NCBI RefSeq assembly: GCF_002936985.1
Contig: NZ_MPZN01000013.1
Coordinates: 1 to 64,000 of the forward strand
Reading direction: 5' to 3'
DNA: 64,000 nucleotides
Source: Microterricola pindariensis
GTDB lineage: Bacteria; Actinomycetota; Actinomycetes; Actinomycetales; Microbacteriaceae
In this document: positions 41,355-50,973 of the stretch, in pieces
How positions within the stretch are numbered: the first letter of the stretch is position 1
How the letters are laid out: the number at the start of each line of letters is the position of its first letter
Made by a program: the position numbers and the translations under genes
The notes under the pieces: generated by a model
What the model was told of the DNA's origin: nothing
Seen by the model: only the letters and a program-made list of their open reading frames with translations
Databases searched by the model: none

Positions 41355-43243
41355 GCCGGCAGCAGGAATCCGGTGAAGAAGTCGTGCAGCTCGTGCCGTG
41401 CCGTCAACGGCAGCACGAGGGAGACGTACTGGTCGGGCCGCACCACGACGACCGCACCGTGGGACGAGATCCCGCGGCGCGTGAAGATGCTGTCCGCGGG
41501 GTCTTCAGCCCACGCCTTCTCCCAGTCCTGCAGCCCCAGGGGGCCTGAGGTGGGGAGCAGGATCGATGGCAGCTCCGTGACGTCGATGTCGCGGTGCGAA
41601 CCGCGGAAGACCGCGTGCACATCAAGGACGCCATCGATGTCGGCATCCGCCGGGGTGAACGCGCGCACGGGCGAGGCCGAATCCTCGGTCAGCCAGCTCG
41701 CGAACTGGCGGAGCTCGACGTTGCCCACGTCGCCGAAGGCGTAGATGCGCCAGCGGCCGTCCGCACGGTGTGAATGCCCCAGCTGCATCGGACGGGCGTC
41801 CGCCACGCGGCGCACCGGTGCCGAATGGAACCGCGTGCCGACCTCGAAGCCGGTCGCCAGATCCTGATGATCGGTCGCGCCGATGATGGTCGATGGGGCG
41901 TACCGCGTGGCGAGCCCTGCGGTGTAGCGGCCCTGGCGCGCGAACTCCGCCTGCATGTCGGCGGCCGAGACGCCCCCGCGCTCGGGGCGATCGGGGTCGA
42001 GCGCGGGTTGCGCGATGAACGCCGACCAGTGCTTGTCAAAAGCGATGAGGTCGGCGGCGATCGTCTGGCGCTCCTCCGAGTAGGTGCGGAGCAGCGCGGC
42101 ATCCGACCGCCCCCGCAGCACGGCGGCGAGCTTCCAGCCGAGGTTGAAAGCATCCTGCATCGAGACGTTCATACCCTGACCCGCCTTCGCGCTGTGGGTG
42201 TGACAGGCGTCGCCGGCGACAAAGACACGCGGCGTGGCATCTGCCGGGGCATCCCGGCCGAGATCGTCGAAGCGGTCGGCGACGCGCTGGCCGACCTCAT
42301 ACACGCTCGACCAGGCAACCTGCTTCACGTCGATTGTGTACGGATGAAGAATCGCGTTCGCCACCTGGCGGAGCTCCTCGGCGGTCGTCTTGCGGATCTC
42401 GCCGTCTCCGGCGGGCACCTCGCCGAGGTCGACGTAGCAGCGCACCATGTTGCCGCCCTCACGCGGGATCATCAGCAGGCTGCCCTTGCCGGCCGACTGC
42501 ACCACGTTCTTCGTGCGCCAGTCGGGGAAGCCGGTCGTCGCAAGCACGTCCATGACACCCCAGGCGTGGTTCGCGGCATCCCCCTTGAGCTCGATGCCGA
42601 GCGCCCGGCGCACACCGCTGCGCGCGCCGTCGCAGCCCAGGACGAACCGGGCGCGGACCGTGAATTCCTCACCGGCGCGCAGCCCCGCTGTGCGCCGAAG
42701 TGTGACGACGAGTGGATGCTCTGACTCGTCCTTGTCGTAGCCGACGAACTCGACGCCGTAATCGACCTCGAGCCTGCTGGCTGACTTCGCCGCGTGGTCG
42801 AGCAGGTACTGCTGCATGCGCGCCTGATTCACGATGACGTGGGGGAACTCGCTGAGGCCGGCCGGGGTGTCGTCGACCCAGCCGGTGCGGGCGATTCTCG
42901 ATCGATCTTCGTCGGACGGCCCCCAGAAGCGCACCTCATTGACCCAGTACGCCTCGCGCACAAGTGCGTCGGCGAGGCCGAAGGCCTGGAACATCTCGAC
43001 CGTTCGGCAGGCGACACCATCGGCGTGACCCACCTGCAACGGTGCGGCACGGCGCTCGATGACACGCGTGCTGATGTCGGGAAACTCCGCCAACTGAGCA
43101 GCGAGGACGGCACCGGCGGGGCCGGTGCCCACGATGAGCACGTCGACCGCCTCGGGGAAAGCCTCGTCATGCAGCTGAGCGCGTGGATCCGCTGGCTGAA
43201 CGTCGGGGTCTCCCGGGCGGTACCCGTCGCGATAGAACTGCAC
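41351..43243 (-). CDS. mobA: 3-hydroxybenzoate 4-monooxygenase type flavoprotein
   Basis: A 630-residue flavoprotein close in length and motifs to the 3-hydroxybenzoate 4-hydroxylase of Comamonas (recalled). The start QFYRDGYRPGDPDVQPA matches, followed by VGTGPAGAVLAAQLAEFPDI, GQADGIACRT-like GHADGVACRT, GCDGARSGVRRA, AGDACHTHSAKAGQGMN and the C-terminal thioredoxin-like domain ending VVVRPDQYVSLVLPL. It would convert 3-hydroxybenzoate to protocatechuate. The GTG start at 43243 is preferred because AAAGGAG lies directly upstream and the family begins at this point; an ORF extension of 34 codons has no such support. Phenol 2-monooxygenase is the alternative. Confidence 0.85.
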   Translation of the reverse strand: MQFYRDGYRPGDPDVQPADPRAQLHDEAFPEAVDVLIVGTGPAGAVLAAQLAEFPDISTRVIERRAAPLQVGHADGVACRTVEMFQAFGLADALVREAYWVNEVRFWGPSDEDRSRIARTGWVDDTPAGLSEFPHVIVNQARMQQYLLDHAAKSASRLEVDYGVEFVGYDKDESEHPLVVTLRRTAGLRAGEEFTVRARFVLGCDGARSGVRRALGIELKGDAANHAWGVMDVLATTGFPDWRTKNVVQSAGKGSLLMIPREGGNMVRCYVDLGEVPAGDGEIRKTTAEELRQVANAILHPYTIDVKQVAWSSVYEVGQRVADRFDDLGRDAPADATPRVFVAGDACHTHSAKAGQGMNVSMQDAFNLGWKLAAVLRGRSDAALLRTYSEERQTIAADLIAFDKHWSAFIAQPALDPDRPERGGVSAADMQAEFARQGRYTAGLATRYAPSTIIGATDHQDLATGFEVGTRFHSAPVRRVADARPMQLGHSHRADGRWRIYAFGDVGNVELRQFASWLTEDSASPVRAFTPADADIDGVLDVHAVFRGSHRDIDVTELPSILLPTSGPLGLQDWEKAWAEDPADSIFTRRGISSHGAVVVVRPDQYVSLVLPLTARHELHDFFTGFLLPA

Positions 43244-43280
43244 GAGATCTCCTTTGATCACGTCCGGGCGATCCGGATTA

Positions 43281-43294
43281 GTTGGGGCGCCAAC
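43281..43294. promoter_or_regulatory. Palindrome upstream of mobA
   Basis: GTTGG-GGCG-CCAAC, 38 bp before the hydroxylase start, has perfect 5-bp arms. MarR sites often have this size and GTTG/CAAC ends. It is the likely operator of the MarR protein encoded at the end of this operon. Confidence 0.45.
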
Positions 43295-43378
43295 GATCAT
43301 AGCCTGTTCAGGTAGATCGTCGCGCGCATGCACGGCGGAACTCAACGGGACCCACTACAGGCACGACCACGAGCCCGA

Positions 43379-43407
43379 GCACGCGCACGCGCACGCGCAC
43401 GCGCACG
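43379..43407. repeat. ACGCGC hexamer microsatellite
   Basis: Four and a half ACGCGC units of strictly alternating purine and pyrimidine lie in the divergent gap between mobA and the NIPSNAP gene. Such runs can slip in replication and favour Z-DNA. Confidence 0.8.
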
Positions 43408-43570
43408 ATCCAGCGGCGTGGGCCCGAAAATCCATGCCCACAGTCGGCGGGAATTGGCGATTGCTCCCCTCCGGCAAATCGCCGGGTCGGCATTGCCGCG
43501 CCTTCTCGACATCTGGTGGGAGCATGAGTCCAGTACGGACCAGCTGGCCCCTCAGAGAGACGGAAGCTCC

Positions 43571-43876
43571 ATGATCACGATCCACCTTCGCTACGAGATC
43601 GATCCCGACAAGCTCGACGATTTTCGGGCGTACGGCCAGGAGTGGATCCGGCTCGTCAACAGGCTCGGTGGCACGCATCACGGCTACTTCCTGCCCAGCG
43701 AAGGCGACAACGATGAGGCCTTTGCGCTCTTCACCTTCGACTCATTGGCCGCATATGAGCAGTACCGCACGGCGGCAGCCACCGACCCTGAGTGCATTGC
43801 CGCATTCGATTTCGCCAAGCGCACGAAGTGCATTCGGCGTTACGAACGCCGCTTTCTTTCTCCCCTGTTCGAGTAG
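43571..43876 (+). CDS. NIPSNAP family protein
   Basis: A 101-residue protein with a ferredoxin-like dimeric alpha/beta barrel fold: ITIHLRYEIDPDKLDDFRAYGQEWIRLVNRLGG, then THHGYFLPSEGDNDEAFALFTFDSLAAYEQYR. These are NIPSNAP signatures. The biochemical role is unknown; members often lie beside catabolic oxygenases. The ATG at 43571 has a GGAAG site. The frame runs open for 80 codons upstream through the ACGCGC repeat, but that part is Arg/Ala-rich and unlikely to be translated. It is convergent with the nrdF relic, whose hairpin begins just after the stop. Confidence 0.85.
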   Translation: MITIHLRYEIDPDKLDDFRAYGQEWIRLVNRLGGTHHGYFLPSEGDNDEAFALFTFDSLAAYEQYRTAAATDPECIAAFDFAKRTKCIRRYERRFLSPLFE

Positions 43877-43885
43877 TCAAAAGCA

Positions 43886-44240
43886 GGAAGGGCGGATGCC
43901 TCAGCATCGGCCCTTCTTGTAGCTTCTGGGACTCGAAGTCGTGGTTCTCGTCCGCGTTCGGCGAGAGCGCCGACAGGATCGCCGGGTTCACATCGGAGAC
44001 CGCCTCCGGAACATCGGCTCGTCGCCCAGGCCCATCAGCGCCTTGTTGGCGTTGTCGTGCAGGAACTTCGTGACGTCCTCGGTCGGGCCGACCCCGTCGC
44101 AGGGGCCCTGCGTGTACTGCTCCTCGTTCGCGTACAGCTCGTACATGAGGTTGAAGGTGCAGTCCTTCAACGCCTGGTGACGCTCCTCGGTCTCGCTCTC
44201 GAGGCCCTTCTGGAACTTGTAGCCGATGCAGTGGGCATGC
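43886..44240 (-). pseudogene. nrdF: Decayed duplicate of the nrdF 3' end
   Basis: Most bases match the terminator and last third of the intact nrdF (45190-45600): GTCGTGGTTCTCGTCCGC, GCCTTGTTGGCGTTG, GAGGCCCTTCTGGAAC and others in the same order. About 75 bp, including the last codons, are deleted near 43927. A single-base deletion near 44008 breaks the frame. The match stops after the CIGYKFQKG-coding segment at about 44240, so the radical Tyr and most metal ligands are absent. The hairpin copy (AGGGCGGATGC...GCATCGGCCCT) is still partly pairable. This is a non-functional relic. Confidence 0.85.
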
Positions 44241-44395
44241 CCGGTGTGGGGTAGTCGGCCGTCGCATCCACGATCACTGTGCCGCCAGCGCAACGATGCT
44301 CGTTGCCGCGGCGCAGAATCGCCCACATTCCCCCGTGGACCCCGTCGAACTCCCCCGAATTCGCGGATGCTGGATACCAGGCCGACCACCCGAGG

Positions 44396-44421
44396 AAAAG
44401 ATACCATACGTTTGGTTTTTG
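44396..44421. promoter_or_regulatory. ARE-like palindrome (GBL-receptor operator candidate)
   Basis: ATACCATACGTTTGGTTTTT contains ACCA-TACGTT-TGGT with flanking A and T runs; nine of eleven pairs match about the centre at 44409/44410. The autoregulatory elements bound by gamma-butyrolactone receptors in Streptomyces have this form. It lies 24 bp beyond the stop of the receptor-like TetR gene, not before its start, and faces the nrdF relic. Confidence 0.5.
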
Positions 44422-44444
44422 CAATAGGCCTGTGGCGCCGCCTG

Positions 44445-45104
44445 CTAGCGCATCGCCCCGGTGGCATCCCGTCTGACAAAGACCTCGGGGAGCAGCGCCG
44501 ACAGCACATCCAAGCGGTCGGGTGCGGCGACCGACGGAAGAAGGAACTCCCACATTTCACGCACGCGATCCATCAGGTCGTCCATGCCCGTGAGCACGTC
44601 TGAGAGCATCTGGATGCCGGTGAACGACGGGATGATGAAATGCGCGAGCTTTGCAGGGTCGGTTCCCGGTGCGAGCTCACCCGCCTCGACTCCGCGCCTG
44701 GCCAGTTCTTCGAACGTCTGAAGCCAGTCGTCGTAGGGGGCGCGCGTCGGCGGGTCGAAGATGGGGCCGCCCGTGGTCAGCCGGATCCCGGCGCGCACCA
44801 GAGGATCGTTGACGAGCCCGTTCGCCAGGTCGGCGCACATGAGCAGCATGGTCTCAACGGGGCTGTCCGTCGTCTCCATGATCTGTTGCGCCCCCAGACT
44901 GGAGACGCGGTGCCCCTGGTCGATCACGGCACGCGCGAGCTCTTCCTTCGAGCTGAAGTGAAAGTAGAGCGCACCCTTGGTCGCCCCCGCGGCCTCCGCG
45001 ATGGCCGCGATCGAGGCGGCGTCGTAGCCGACCTTGAAGAAGACGTCGGCGGCACCGGAGATGATCCTGTCCAGCGTCACGATCGCACGCTTCTGCATCG
45101 CCAT
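44445..45104 (-). CDS. TetR regulator resembling gamma-butyrolactone receptors
   Basis: A 219-residue TetR protein. The helix-turn-helix SIAAIAEAAGATKGALYFHFSSKEELARAVI at about 31-61 is nearly the ArpA/ScbR form. The ligand domain has the family's central Trp in YDDWLQTFEELARRGVEAGEL, and FTGIQMLSDVLTGMDDLMDRVREMWEFLLPSV near 165-195. Such receptors bind small butenolide or butyrolactone signals and control secondary metabolism. No butyrolactone synthase is in the window. It sits alone between nrdF's terminator and the nrdF relic. GGGGGAG precedes the start. A general TetR role cannot be excluded. Confidence 0.85.
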   Translation of the reverse strand: MAMQKRAIVTLDRIISGAADVFFKVGYDAASIAAIAEAAGATKGALYFHFSSKEELARAVIDQGHRVSSLGAQQIMETTDSPVETMLLMCADLANGLVNDPLVRAGIRLTTGGPIFDPPTRAPYDDWLQTFEELARRGVEAGELAPGTDPAKLAHFIIPSFTGIQMLSDVLTGMDDLMDRVREMWEFLLPSVAAPDRLDVLSALLPEVFVRRDATGAMR

Positions 45105-45189
45105 ACGTCTCCCCCGCTGTCCCCGTCAGGGCAATTCTACCGAGGAGGGCAGAGGGAACCGCCGCGAAAACGCCCTGCACAAAGCACAA

Positions 45190-45220
45190 GAGGGCGGATG
45201 CCGCAGCATCCGCCCTCTTC
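45190..45220 (-). terminator. Rho-independent terminator of nrdF
   Basis: GAGGGCGGATGC, loop CGCA, GCATCCGCCCTC: twelve perfect pairs, 16 bp beyond the nrdF stop, followed leftward by TTGTGCTTT. A damaged copy accompanies the nrdF relic at 43886. Confidence 0.85.
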
Positions 45221-45232
45221 GTGAAACAGTGA

Positions 45233-46303
<1,071 letters not shown>

Positions 46304-48430
46304 CTAGAGGGCGCAGCTCACGCAGCCCTCCACCTCGGTGCCCTCCAGCGCCATCTGGCGCAGGCGGATGTAGTAGATCGTCTTGATGCCCTTGCGCCAG
46401 GCGTAGATCTGGGTCTTGTTGATGTCGCGCGTGGTGGCGGTGTCCTTGAAGAACAGCGTCAGCGACAGGCCCTGGTCGACATGCTGGGTGGCGGCGGCGT
46501 ACGTGTCGATGACCTTCTCGGCACCGATCTCGTAGGCGTCCTGGTAGTAGTCCAGGTTGTCGTTCGTCATGAACGGCGCCGGGAAGTACACGCGGCCGAG
46601 CTTGCCTTCCTTGCGAATCTCGATCTTCGCGGCGATCGGGTGAATGGATGCCGTCGAGTTGTTGATGTAGCTGATCGAGCCCGTCGGCGGCACGGCCTGC
46701 AGGTTCTGGTTGTAGATGCCGTGCTCCATGATGGAGGCCTTCAGCTCGCGCCAGTCGTCCTGCGTCGGGATGTGCACGGCCGAGTTGGCGAACAGCTCGG
46801 CGACGCGCTCCGTGGCGGGCAGCCACTCGGCATCCGTGTACTTGTCGAAGAACTCACCCGAGGCGTACTTCGAGTCGGCGAAGCCGTCGAAGGTCTCGCC
46901 GCGCTCGATCGCGATCGCGTTGGAGGACTTCAGCGCGTTGTAGACGACCGTGTAGAAGTAGATGTTCGTGAAGTCGATGCCCTCTTCGCTGCCGTAGTAG
47001 ATGCGCTCGCGGGCGAGGTAGCCGTGCAGGTTCATCTGGCCGAGGCCGATGGCGTGCGACTTGTCGTTGCCGTCCTCGATCGAGCGCACCGAGCTGATGT
47101 GGCTCTGGTTCGAGACCGAGGTGAGGCCGCGGATGGCGGTGTCGATGGTCTTGCCGAAGTCGGGCGAGTCCATCGCCAGGGCGATGTTCAGCGAACCGAG
47201 GTTGCAGCTGATGTCCTTGCCGATCTTGTCGTACGAGAGGTCCTCGTTGTACGTGGTCGGCGTGTTGACCTGGAGGATCTCGGAGCACAGGTTCGACATG
47301 TTGATGCGGCCCTTGATGGGGTTCGCAGCGTTGACGGTGTCCTCGTACATGATGTACGGGTAGCCGGACTCGAACTGGATCTCGGCGAGGGTCTGGAAGA
47401 ACTCGCGGGCCTTGATCTTGGACTTCTTGATCGCCGGGTTGTCGACCATCTCGCGGTACTTCTCGGTGACCGAGATGTCGGCGAAGGGCACACCGTAGAC
47501 GCGCTCGACGTCGTACGGGGAGAACAGGTACATGTCCTCGTCGTTCTTGGCCAGCTCGAAGGTGATGTCGGGCACGACGACGCCGAGGCTCAGCGTCTTG
47601 ATGCGCACCTTCTCGTCGGCGTTCTCACGCTTGGTGTCGAGGAAGCGCATGATGTCGGGGTGGTGCGCCTGCAGGTAGACGGCACCGGCGCCCTGGCGGG
47701 CACCCAGCTGGTTGGCGTAGCTGAAGGAGTCCTCGAGGAGCTTCATCACGGGGATGATGCCGGAGGACTGGTTCTCGATCTGCTTGATCGGGGCGCCGGC
47801 CTCACGGATGTTGGAGAGCAGCAGGGCCACGCCGCCGCCGCGCTTGGAGAGCTGCAGCGAGGAGTTGATGCCGCGCGAGATCGACTCCATGTTGTCCTCG
47901 ATGCGCAGCAGGAAGCAGGAGACGAGCTCGCCGCGCTGTGCCTTGCCCGAGTTGAGGAAGGTGGGGGTGGCCGGCTGGAAGCGGCCGGCGAGGATCTCAT
48001 CGACGAGGTTGGTGGCGAGCTTCTCGTCACCGGCGGCGAGGCCGAGGGCGGTCATCACGACGCGGTCCTCGAAGCGCTCCAGGTAGCGCTTGCCGTCGAA
48101 GGTCTTCAGCGTGTAGCTGGTGTAGTACTTGAACGCGCCGAGGAAGGTGTCGAAGCGGAACTTCTTCGAGTAGGCGAGGTCGTTGAGCTGGGTGATGAAC
48201 TCGAACGAGTACATCTCGAGCACGGCGGGCTCGTAGTACTCCTTCTCGACCAGGTAGTCGAGGCGCTCGCGCAGCGAGTGGAAGAAGACGGTGTTCTGGT
48301 TCACGTGCTGCAGGAAGTACTCCCGTGCAGCCTCGCGGTCCTTCTCGAACTGGATCTCTCCGTTCGGGCCGTACAGGTTCAGCATCGCGTTCAGGGAGTG
48401 ATAGTCCATCCCGGTGCGCGGCGCTTCCAT
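46304..48430 (-). CDS. nrdE: Class Ib ribonucleotide reductase alpha subunit
   Basis: A 708-residue catalytic subunit that reduces ribonucleoside diphosphates in the cytosol. The ten-stranded barrel is complete, with [18 protein letters not shown] (active-site Cys), the NLCSEILQ loop and the C-terminal redox pair in EGCVSCAL that is reduced by NrdH. The start ATG at 48430 shares a base with the nrdI stop (TGATG), which favours it over a TTG eleven codons upstream. The N-terminal ATP cone of class Ia enzymes is absent, as expected for class Ib. Confidence 0.97.
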   Translation of the reverse strand: MEAPRTGMDYHSLNAMLNLYGPNGEIQFEKDREAAREYFLQHVNQNTVFFHSLRERLDYLVEKEYYEPAVLEMYSFEFITQLNDLAYSKKFRFDTFLGAFKYYTSYTLKTFDGKRYLERFEDRVVMTALGLAAGDEKLATNLVDEILAGRFQPATPTFLNSGKAQRGELVSCFLLRIEDNMESISRGINSSLQLSKRGGGVALLLSNIREAGAPIKQIENQSSGIIPVMKLLEDSFSYANQLGARQGAGAVYLQAHHPDIMRFLDTKRENADEKVRIKTLSLGVVVPDITFELAKNDEDMYLFSPYDVERVYGVPFADISVTEKYREMVDNPAIKKSKIKAREFFQTLAEIQFESGYPYIMYEDTVNAANPIKGRINMSNLCSEILQVNTPTTYNEDLSYDKIGKDISCNLGSLNIALAMDSPDFGKTIDTAIRGLTSVSNQSHISSVRSIEDGNDKSHAIGLGQMNLHGYLARERIYYGSEEGIDFTNIYFYTVVYNALKSSNAIAIERGETFDGFADSKYASGEFFDKYTDAEWLPATERVAELFANSAVHIPTQDDWRELKASIMEHGIYNQNLQAVPPTGSISYINNSTASIHPIAAKIEIRKEGKLGRVYFPAPFMTNDNLDYYQDAYEIGAEKVIDTYAAATQHVDQGLSLTLFFKDTATTRDINKTQIYAWRKGIKTIYYIRLRQMALEGTEVEGCVSCAL

Positions 48431-48849
48431 CAGTGAGACGCTGTCGCCAGTTGTTCCGACCAAAACGAGTCCAATCCTTCGTGGACGATATTCACATCGT
48501 CCGGTGTTCCGAATACTTCAAATCTGTAGAGCTGCGGCACATTGCATTTGGCCGCGATGATGTCTCCGGCCAGGCCGTAGGCCGAACCGAAATTGGTGTT
48601 TCCTGCTGCAATCACTCCGCGCAGCAGCGCCCGGTTGTTCGCATCGTTGAGAAACCGGATCACCTGCTTGGGCACGGCCCCGTTCCCGTCGCCGCCCCCG
48701 TAGGTGGGAACGACGAGAACATAGGGTTCCGTTGCGTGCAGCGGTGCGTCTTTGGCGTAGAGCGGGATCCGCTCTGCCGGCTGGCCGAGCTTCTGCATGA
48801 ATCGGTGCGTGTTGCCCGAGACACTCGAGAAATAGACCAAATTGGCCAT
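48430..48849 (-). CDS. nrdI: NrdI flavodoxin-like protein
   Basis: A 139-residue flavodoxin-fold protein that provides the oxidant (superoxide) for assembling the dimanganese-tyrosyl cofactor of NrdF. The FMN-phosphate loop is [11 protein letters not shown] at about 7-17. The family-specific loop [17 protein letters not shown] lies near 50-66 and [14 protein letters not shown] near 95-108. Its stop overlaps the nrdE start by one base. A 141-bp gap with a hairpin separates it from nrdH. Confidence 0.96.
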   Translation of the reverse strand: MANLVYFSSVSGNTHRFMQKLGQPAERIPLYAKDAPLHATEPYVLVVPTYGGGDGNGAVPKQVIRFLNDANNRALLRGVIAAGNTNFGSAYGLAGDIIAAKCNVPQLYRFEVFGTPDDVNIVHEGLDSFWSEQLATASH

Positions 48850-48927
48850 GGGTTCGACCCCCTCTCGGTACGCCGAATGGGTTGTTGCGTTGGTGTTCGT
48901 GTGCTCCGGCGCTTGCGCAGCCGGGTG

Positions 48928-48979
48928 CGGATGCCGCGTGCGCGGCGTTTCGGGCGGGCTCGCGAGTGCGCGGCATCCG
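48928..48979. other. Hairpin between nrdH and nrdI
   Basis: CGGATGCCGCG at 48928-48938 and CGCGGCATCCG at 48969-48979 form an 11-bp perfect stem with a 30-base loop inside the operon. No T-run follows, so it is more likely an mRNA-stability or processing element than a terminator. Confidence 0.45.
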
Positions 48980-48990
48980 CCCGATTCTCG

Positions 48991-49224
48991 CTAGGCGAGG
49001 CGCGCGGCGAGCTCCGAGATCTTGTCGGGACGGAAGCCGGACCAGTGGTCCTCGTCCGTGATCACAACGGGGGCCTGCAGGTAACCCAATTCCTTGACGG
49101 CTTCCAGTGCCTTTTCGTCGACAGAGAGGTCGAGAACTTCGTACTCAATGCCCTGGTTATCGAGGGCACGATACGTCGCCGTGCACTGCACGCACGAAGG
49201 CTTGGTGTAGACCGTTACAGTCAT
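48991..49224 (-). CDS. nrdH: NrdH redoxin
   Basis: A 77-residue glutaredoxin-like protein with thioredoxin-like function, the electron donor to NrdE. It has the redox motif CVQC (Cys11, Cys14), the NrdH signature in the second half (GYLQAPVVITDEDHWSGFRPDKI) and TATYRAL after the active site. The ATG at 49224 has AAGGGGA upstream; a longer frame upstream runs into the promoter. It is the first gene of nrdHIEF. Confidence 0.96.
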   Translation of the reverse strand: MTVTVYTKPSCVQCTATYRALDNQGIEYEVLDLSVDEKALEAVKELGYLQAPVVITDEDHWSGFRPDKISELAARLA

Positions 49225-49274
49225 CGATTTCCCCTTTTTGTGTACGAAGTCTGGGCTTATCCCCCGACTCCTCA

Positions 49275-49322
49275 ATACTACATCTAGTGCCACCCGATGG
49301 GAACAGCCACTAGATGATGTAG
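49275..49322 (-). promoter_or_regulatory. nrdHIEF promoter with two NrdR boxes
   Basis: Box 1 (49275-49290, read leftward GCACTAGATGTAGTAT) and box 2 (49307-49322, CCACTAGATGATGTAG) have centres 32 bp apart, about three helical turns, as is usual for NrdR. Box 1 covers a -10 TAGTAT. TTCCCA, 17 bp from it, may be the -35. NrdR would repress the operon when dATP is plentiful. Confidence 0.85.
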
Positions 49323-49337
49323 TTACATTTATGTAGT

Positions 49338-49421
49338 TATCCACCGGTTACTCACCGGTTCTCAACAGGCCCGGCGACTGAGTTCGGCCTGTTTCCGCGC
49401 CTCTCGCGAGGCTTATCCACA
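49338..49421. promoter_or_regulatory. DnaA-box sequences upstream of the nrd promoter
   Basis: TTATCCACA at 49413-49421 is a consensus DnaA box and TTATCCACC at 49338-49346 differs by one base; both are in the same orientation. TGTGGAAA at 49450 is a partial third. Within 150 bp of the nrd promoter they may let DnaA adjust dNTP synthesis. No AT-rich unwinding region makes this look like an origin. Confidence 0.5.
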
Positions 49422-49625
49422 GCCCCCCATTCGGGGAGCAGTTTGCCTGTGGAAAGTCCGTCGGCGTGTCGCCCGCGGATGTCGTTGACCACAGGATCTT
49501 GTGCTGCTATGTCCACTCTGCCAGCACCCTCCGACACCCCTTTTCGCGGCCGCGCAGGGCTGCGGCGCCCGCGCGGAGCCCCGGCATCCGCGCGGCTCCG
49601 GCATCCGGCGCCGCCCGCCCAGCCC

Positions 49626-49695
49626 TCGCGGCCCTCGTTGTGTCTCGCGGCCCCCGACATAACGAGGGCCGCGAGACACAACGGGGGCCGCGAGC
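49626..49695. repeat. Long palindromic repeat, copy 1
   Basis: CGTTGTGTCTCGCGGCC and its complement GGCCGCGAGACACAACG surround about 15 bp that also contain a second nested pair (CCCTCGTT/AACGAGGG). The same core occurs at 56348 and 57742. The surrounding 49425-49812 segment is very GC-rich, with no credible gene. Confidence 0.8.
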
Positions 49696-49812
49696 GACAC
49701 GACGCGTGCGACACAAGCGCACCGCGCCACCGCGCCCGGCCGGCGCGAGAGGCCGCGGCGCTACGTCGGCGCACTGGCCCGGCGCACCAGGCCCGCGCGC
49801 TACGCCCGCGCG

Positions 49813-50832
49813 CTACGCCCGGGCGCGCGGCGGCGCCGTGCTCTCGCGCTCGATCAGCTCGGGCACCCGCTGCAGCTGCGACGGCGACTCGTCGTCGCGC
49901 AGTGCGGCGAGCACCGCGGCCATCGTGTCGCGGCCGAGGGACTCGAAATCCTGCCGGATCGTGGTGAGCGGCGGCGCGAAGTACCCGGACTCGGGGATGT
50001 CGTCGAAGCCGATCACACTGACGTCGGCCGGCACGCTGAGGCCCGCGGCCGAGAGCGCGTGGTACAGGCCCAGCGCCATCTGGTCGTTGCCGACGAATAC
50101 GGCGGTGAAGCCGCCCTGCGCCGCCAGCTCGGCGCCGATGCGGTAGCCGCTGGCGGGGCTCCAGTCCCCCGAGGGCAGCTCGTGCACCCTCAACTGGTTC
50201 TCGGCCAGAACGTCGCGCCAGGCGCGGTGCCGCTCGACGGCATCCAGCGCCGCCATGGGCCCGGCGATGTGCCGGATCTCGCGGTGGCCGAGCGCGATGA
50301 GCCGTTCGACGGCGATGCGCGCGCCCTGGTACTGGTCCAGCGACACGCGGTGGAAGCCGCCGCTGCCCTGCGCGGCGATGGCGATGAGCGGAACCCCGAG
50401 CTCGAGCCCGTTCACCGACTCCACGGCGGCCCGGTCGGTGGCGATGAGAACGATCGCCTCGACGTTCTGCCGCAGCAGCATCTCGACAGCGGCGCGCATG
50501 GTGGCGGCATCCGTCGTGAGCATGCTCGCCATGCTCACCGCGTAGCGCGCCTCTCTGGCGGCCTCGTTGAAGTGCAGCGCGGTGCTCGACGGGCCGTAGT
50601 CGGGCGTGCCGACGGTGATCAGCCCGAGGGTGCGCGAGCGCCGCGTGACCAGGGCGCGCGCCGCCGGCGACGGCACGTAGCGCAGCTGCTTGATCGCCTG
50701 CTCGACCCGCAGCCGGGTCGCCGGGCGCACGTTCGGCAGGTCGTTGAGCACGCGCGACACCGTCTGGTGCGAAACACCGGCCAGGCGCGCCACATCGAAG
50801 ATGTTGGCGGCGCGCGCCTTCTCGTCGTCCAT
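49813..50832 (-). CDS. LacI-family repressor of the ytf-type sugar operon
   Basis: A 339-residue LacI regulator. The helix-turn-helix with hinge runs NIFDVARLAGVSHQTVSRVLNDLPNVRPATRLRVEQAI at about 9-48. The periplasmic-binding-type effector domain has VFVGNDQMALGL and VSVIGFDDIPESGYFAPPLTTIRQDF near 260-295. The ATG at 50832 (GGTGAG upstream) is chosen; a GTG fourteen codons earlier is possible. It follows the galactofuranose-type importer in the same direction. Operators with central CG lie before that operon at 56141 and 56243. Confidence 0.9.
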   Translation of the reverse strand: MDDEKARAANIFDVARLAGVSHQTVSRVLNDLPNVRPATRLRVEQAIKQLRYVPSPAARALVTRRSRTLGLITVGTPDYGPSSTALHFNEAAREARYAVSMASMLTTDAATMRAAVEMLLRQNVEAIVLIATDRAAVESVNGLELGVPLIAIAAQGSGGFHRVSLDQYQGARIAVERLIALGHREIRHIAGPMAALDAVERHRAWRDVLAENQLRVHELPSGDWSPASGYRIGAELAAQGGFTAVFVGNDQMALGLYHALSAAGLSVPADVSVIGFDDIPESGYFAPPLTTIRQDFESLGRDTMAAVLAALRDDESPSQLQRVPELIERESTAPPRARA

Positions 50833-50973
50833 GCTCACCGGCTTGGGTGCTCCTGCTTCGCGTGCGTCGTGCACATCATTGTCGCTCTCATTATGTCGTC
50901 ACCGGCCAGTGCCGCCGCACACAGCGCTCGACGCACGGTCGCCCGCCCGGGCGGAACGACCGTGCCGCGGGGG

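Noticed and set aside
43328-43570. N-terminal extension of the NIPSNAP protein through the ACGCGC repeat
   Set aside because: The extension is Arg/Ala-rich, lies in the divergent promoter region, and NIPSNAP homology starts at the ATG at 43571, which has a ribosome site.
49338-49460. DnaA boxes as a replication origin
   Set aside because: Only two or three boxes and no AT-rich unwinding element, dnaA or dnaN gene. A regulatory role near nrd is more plausible.
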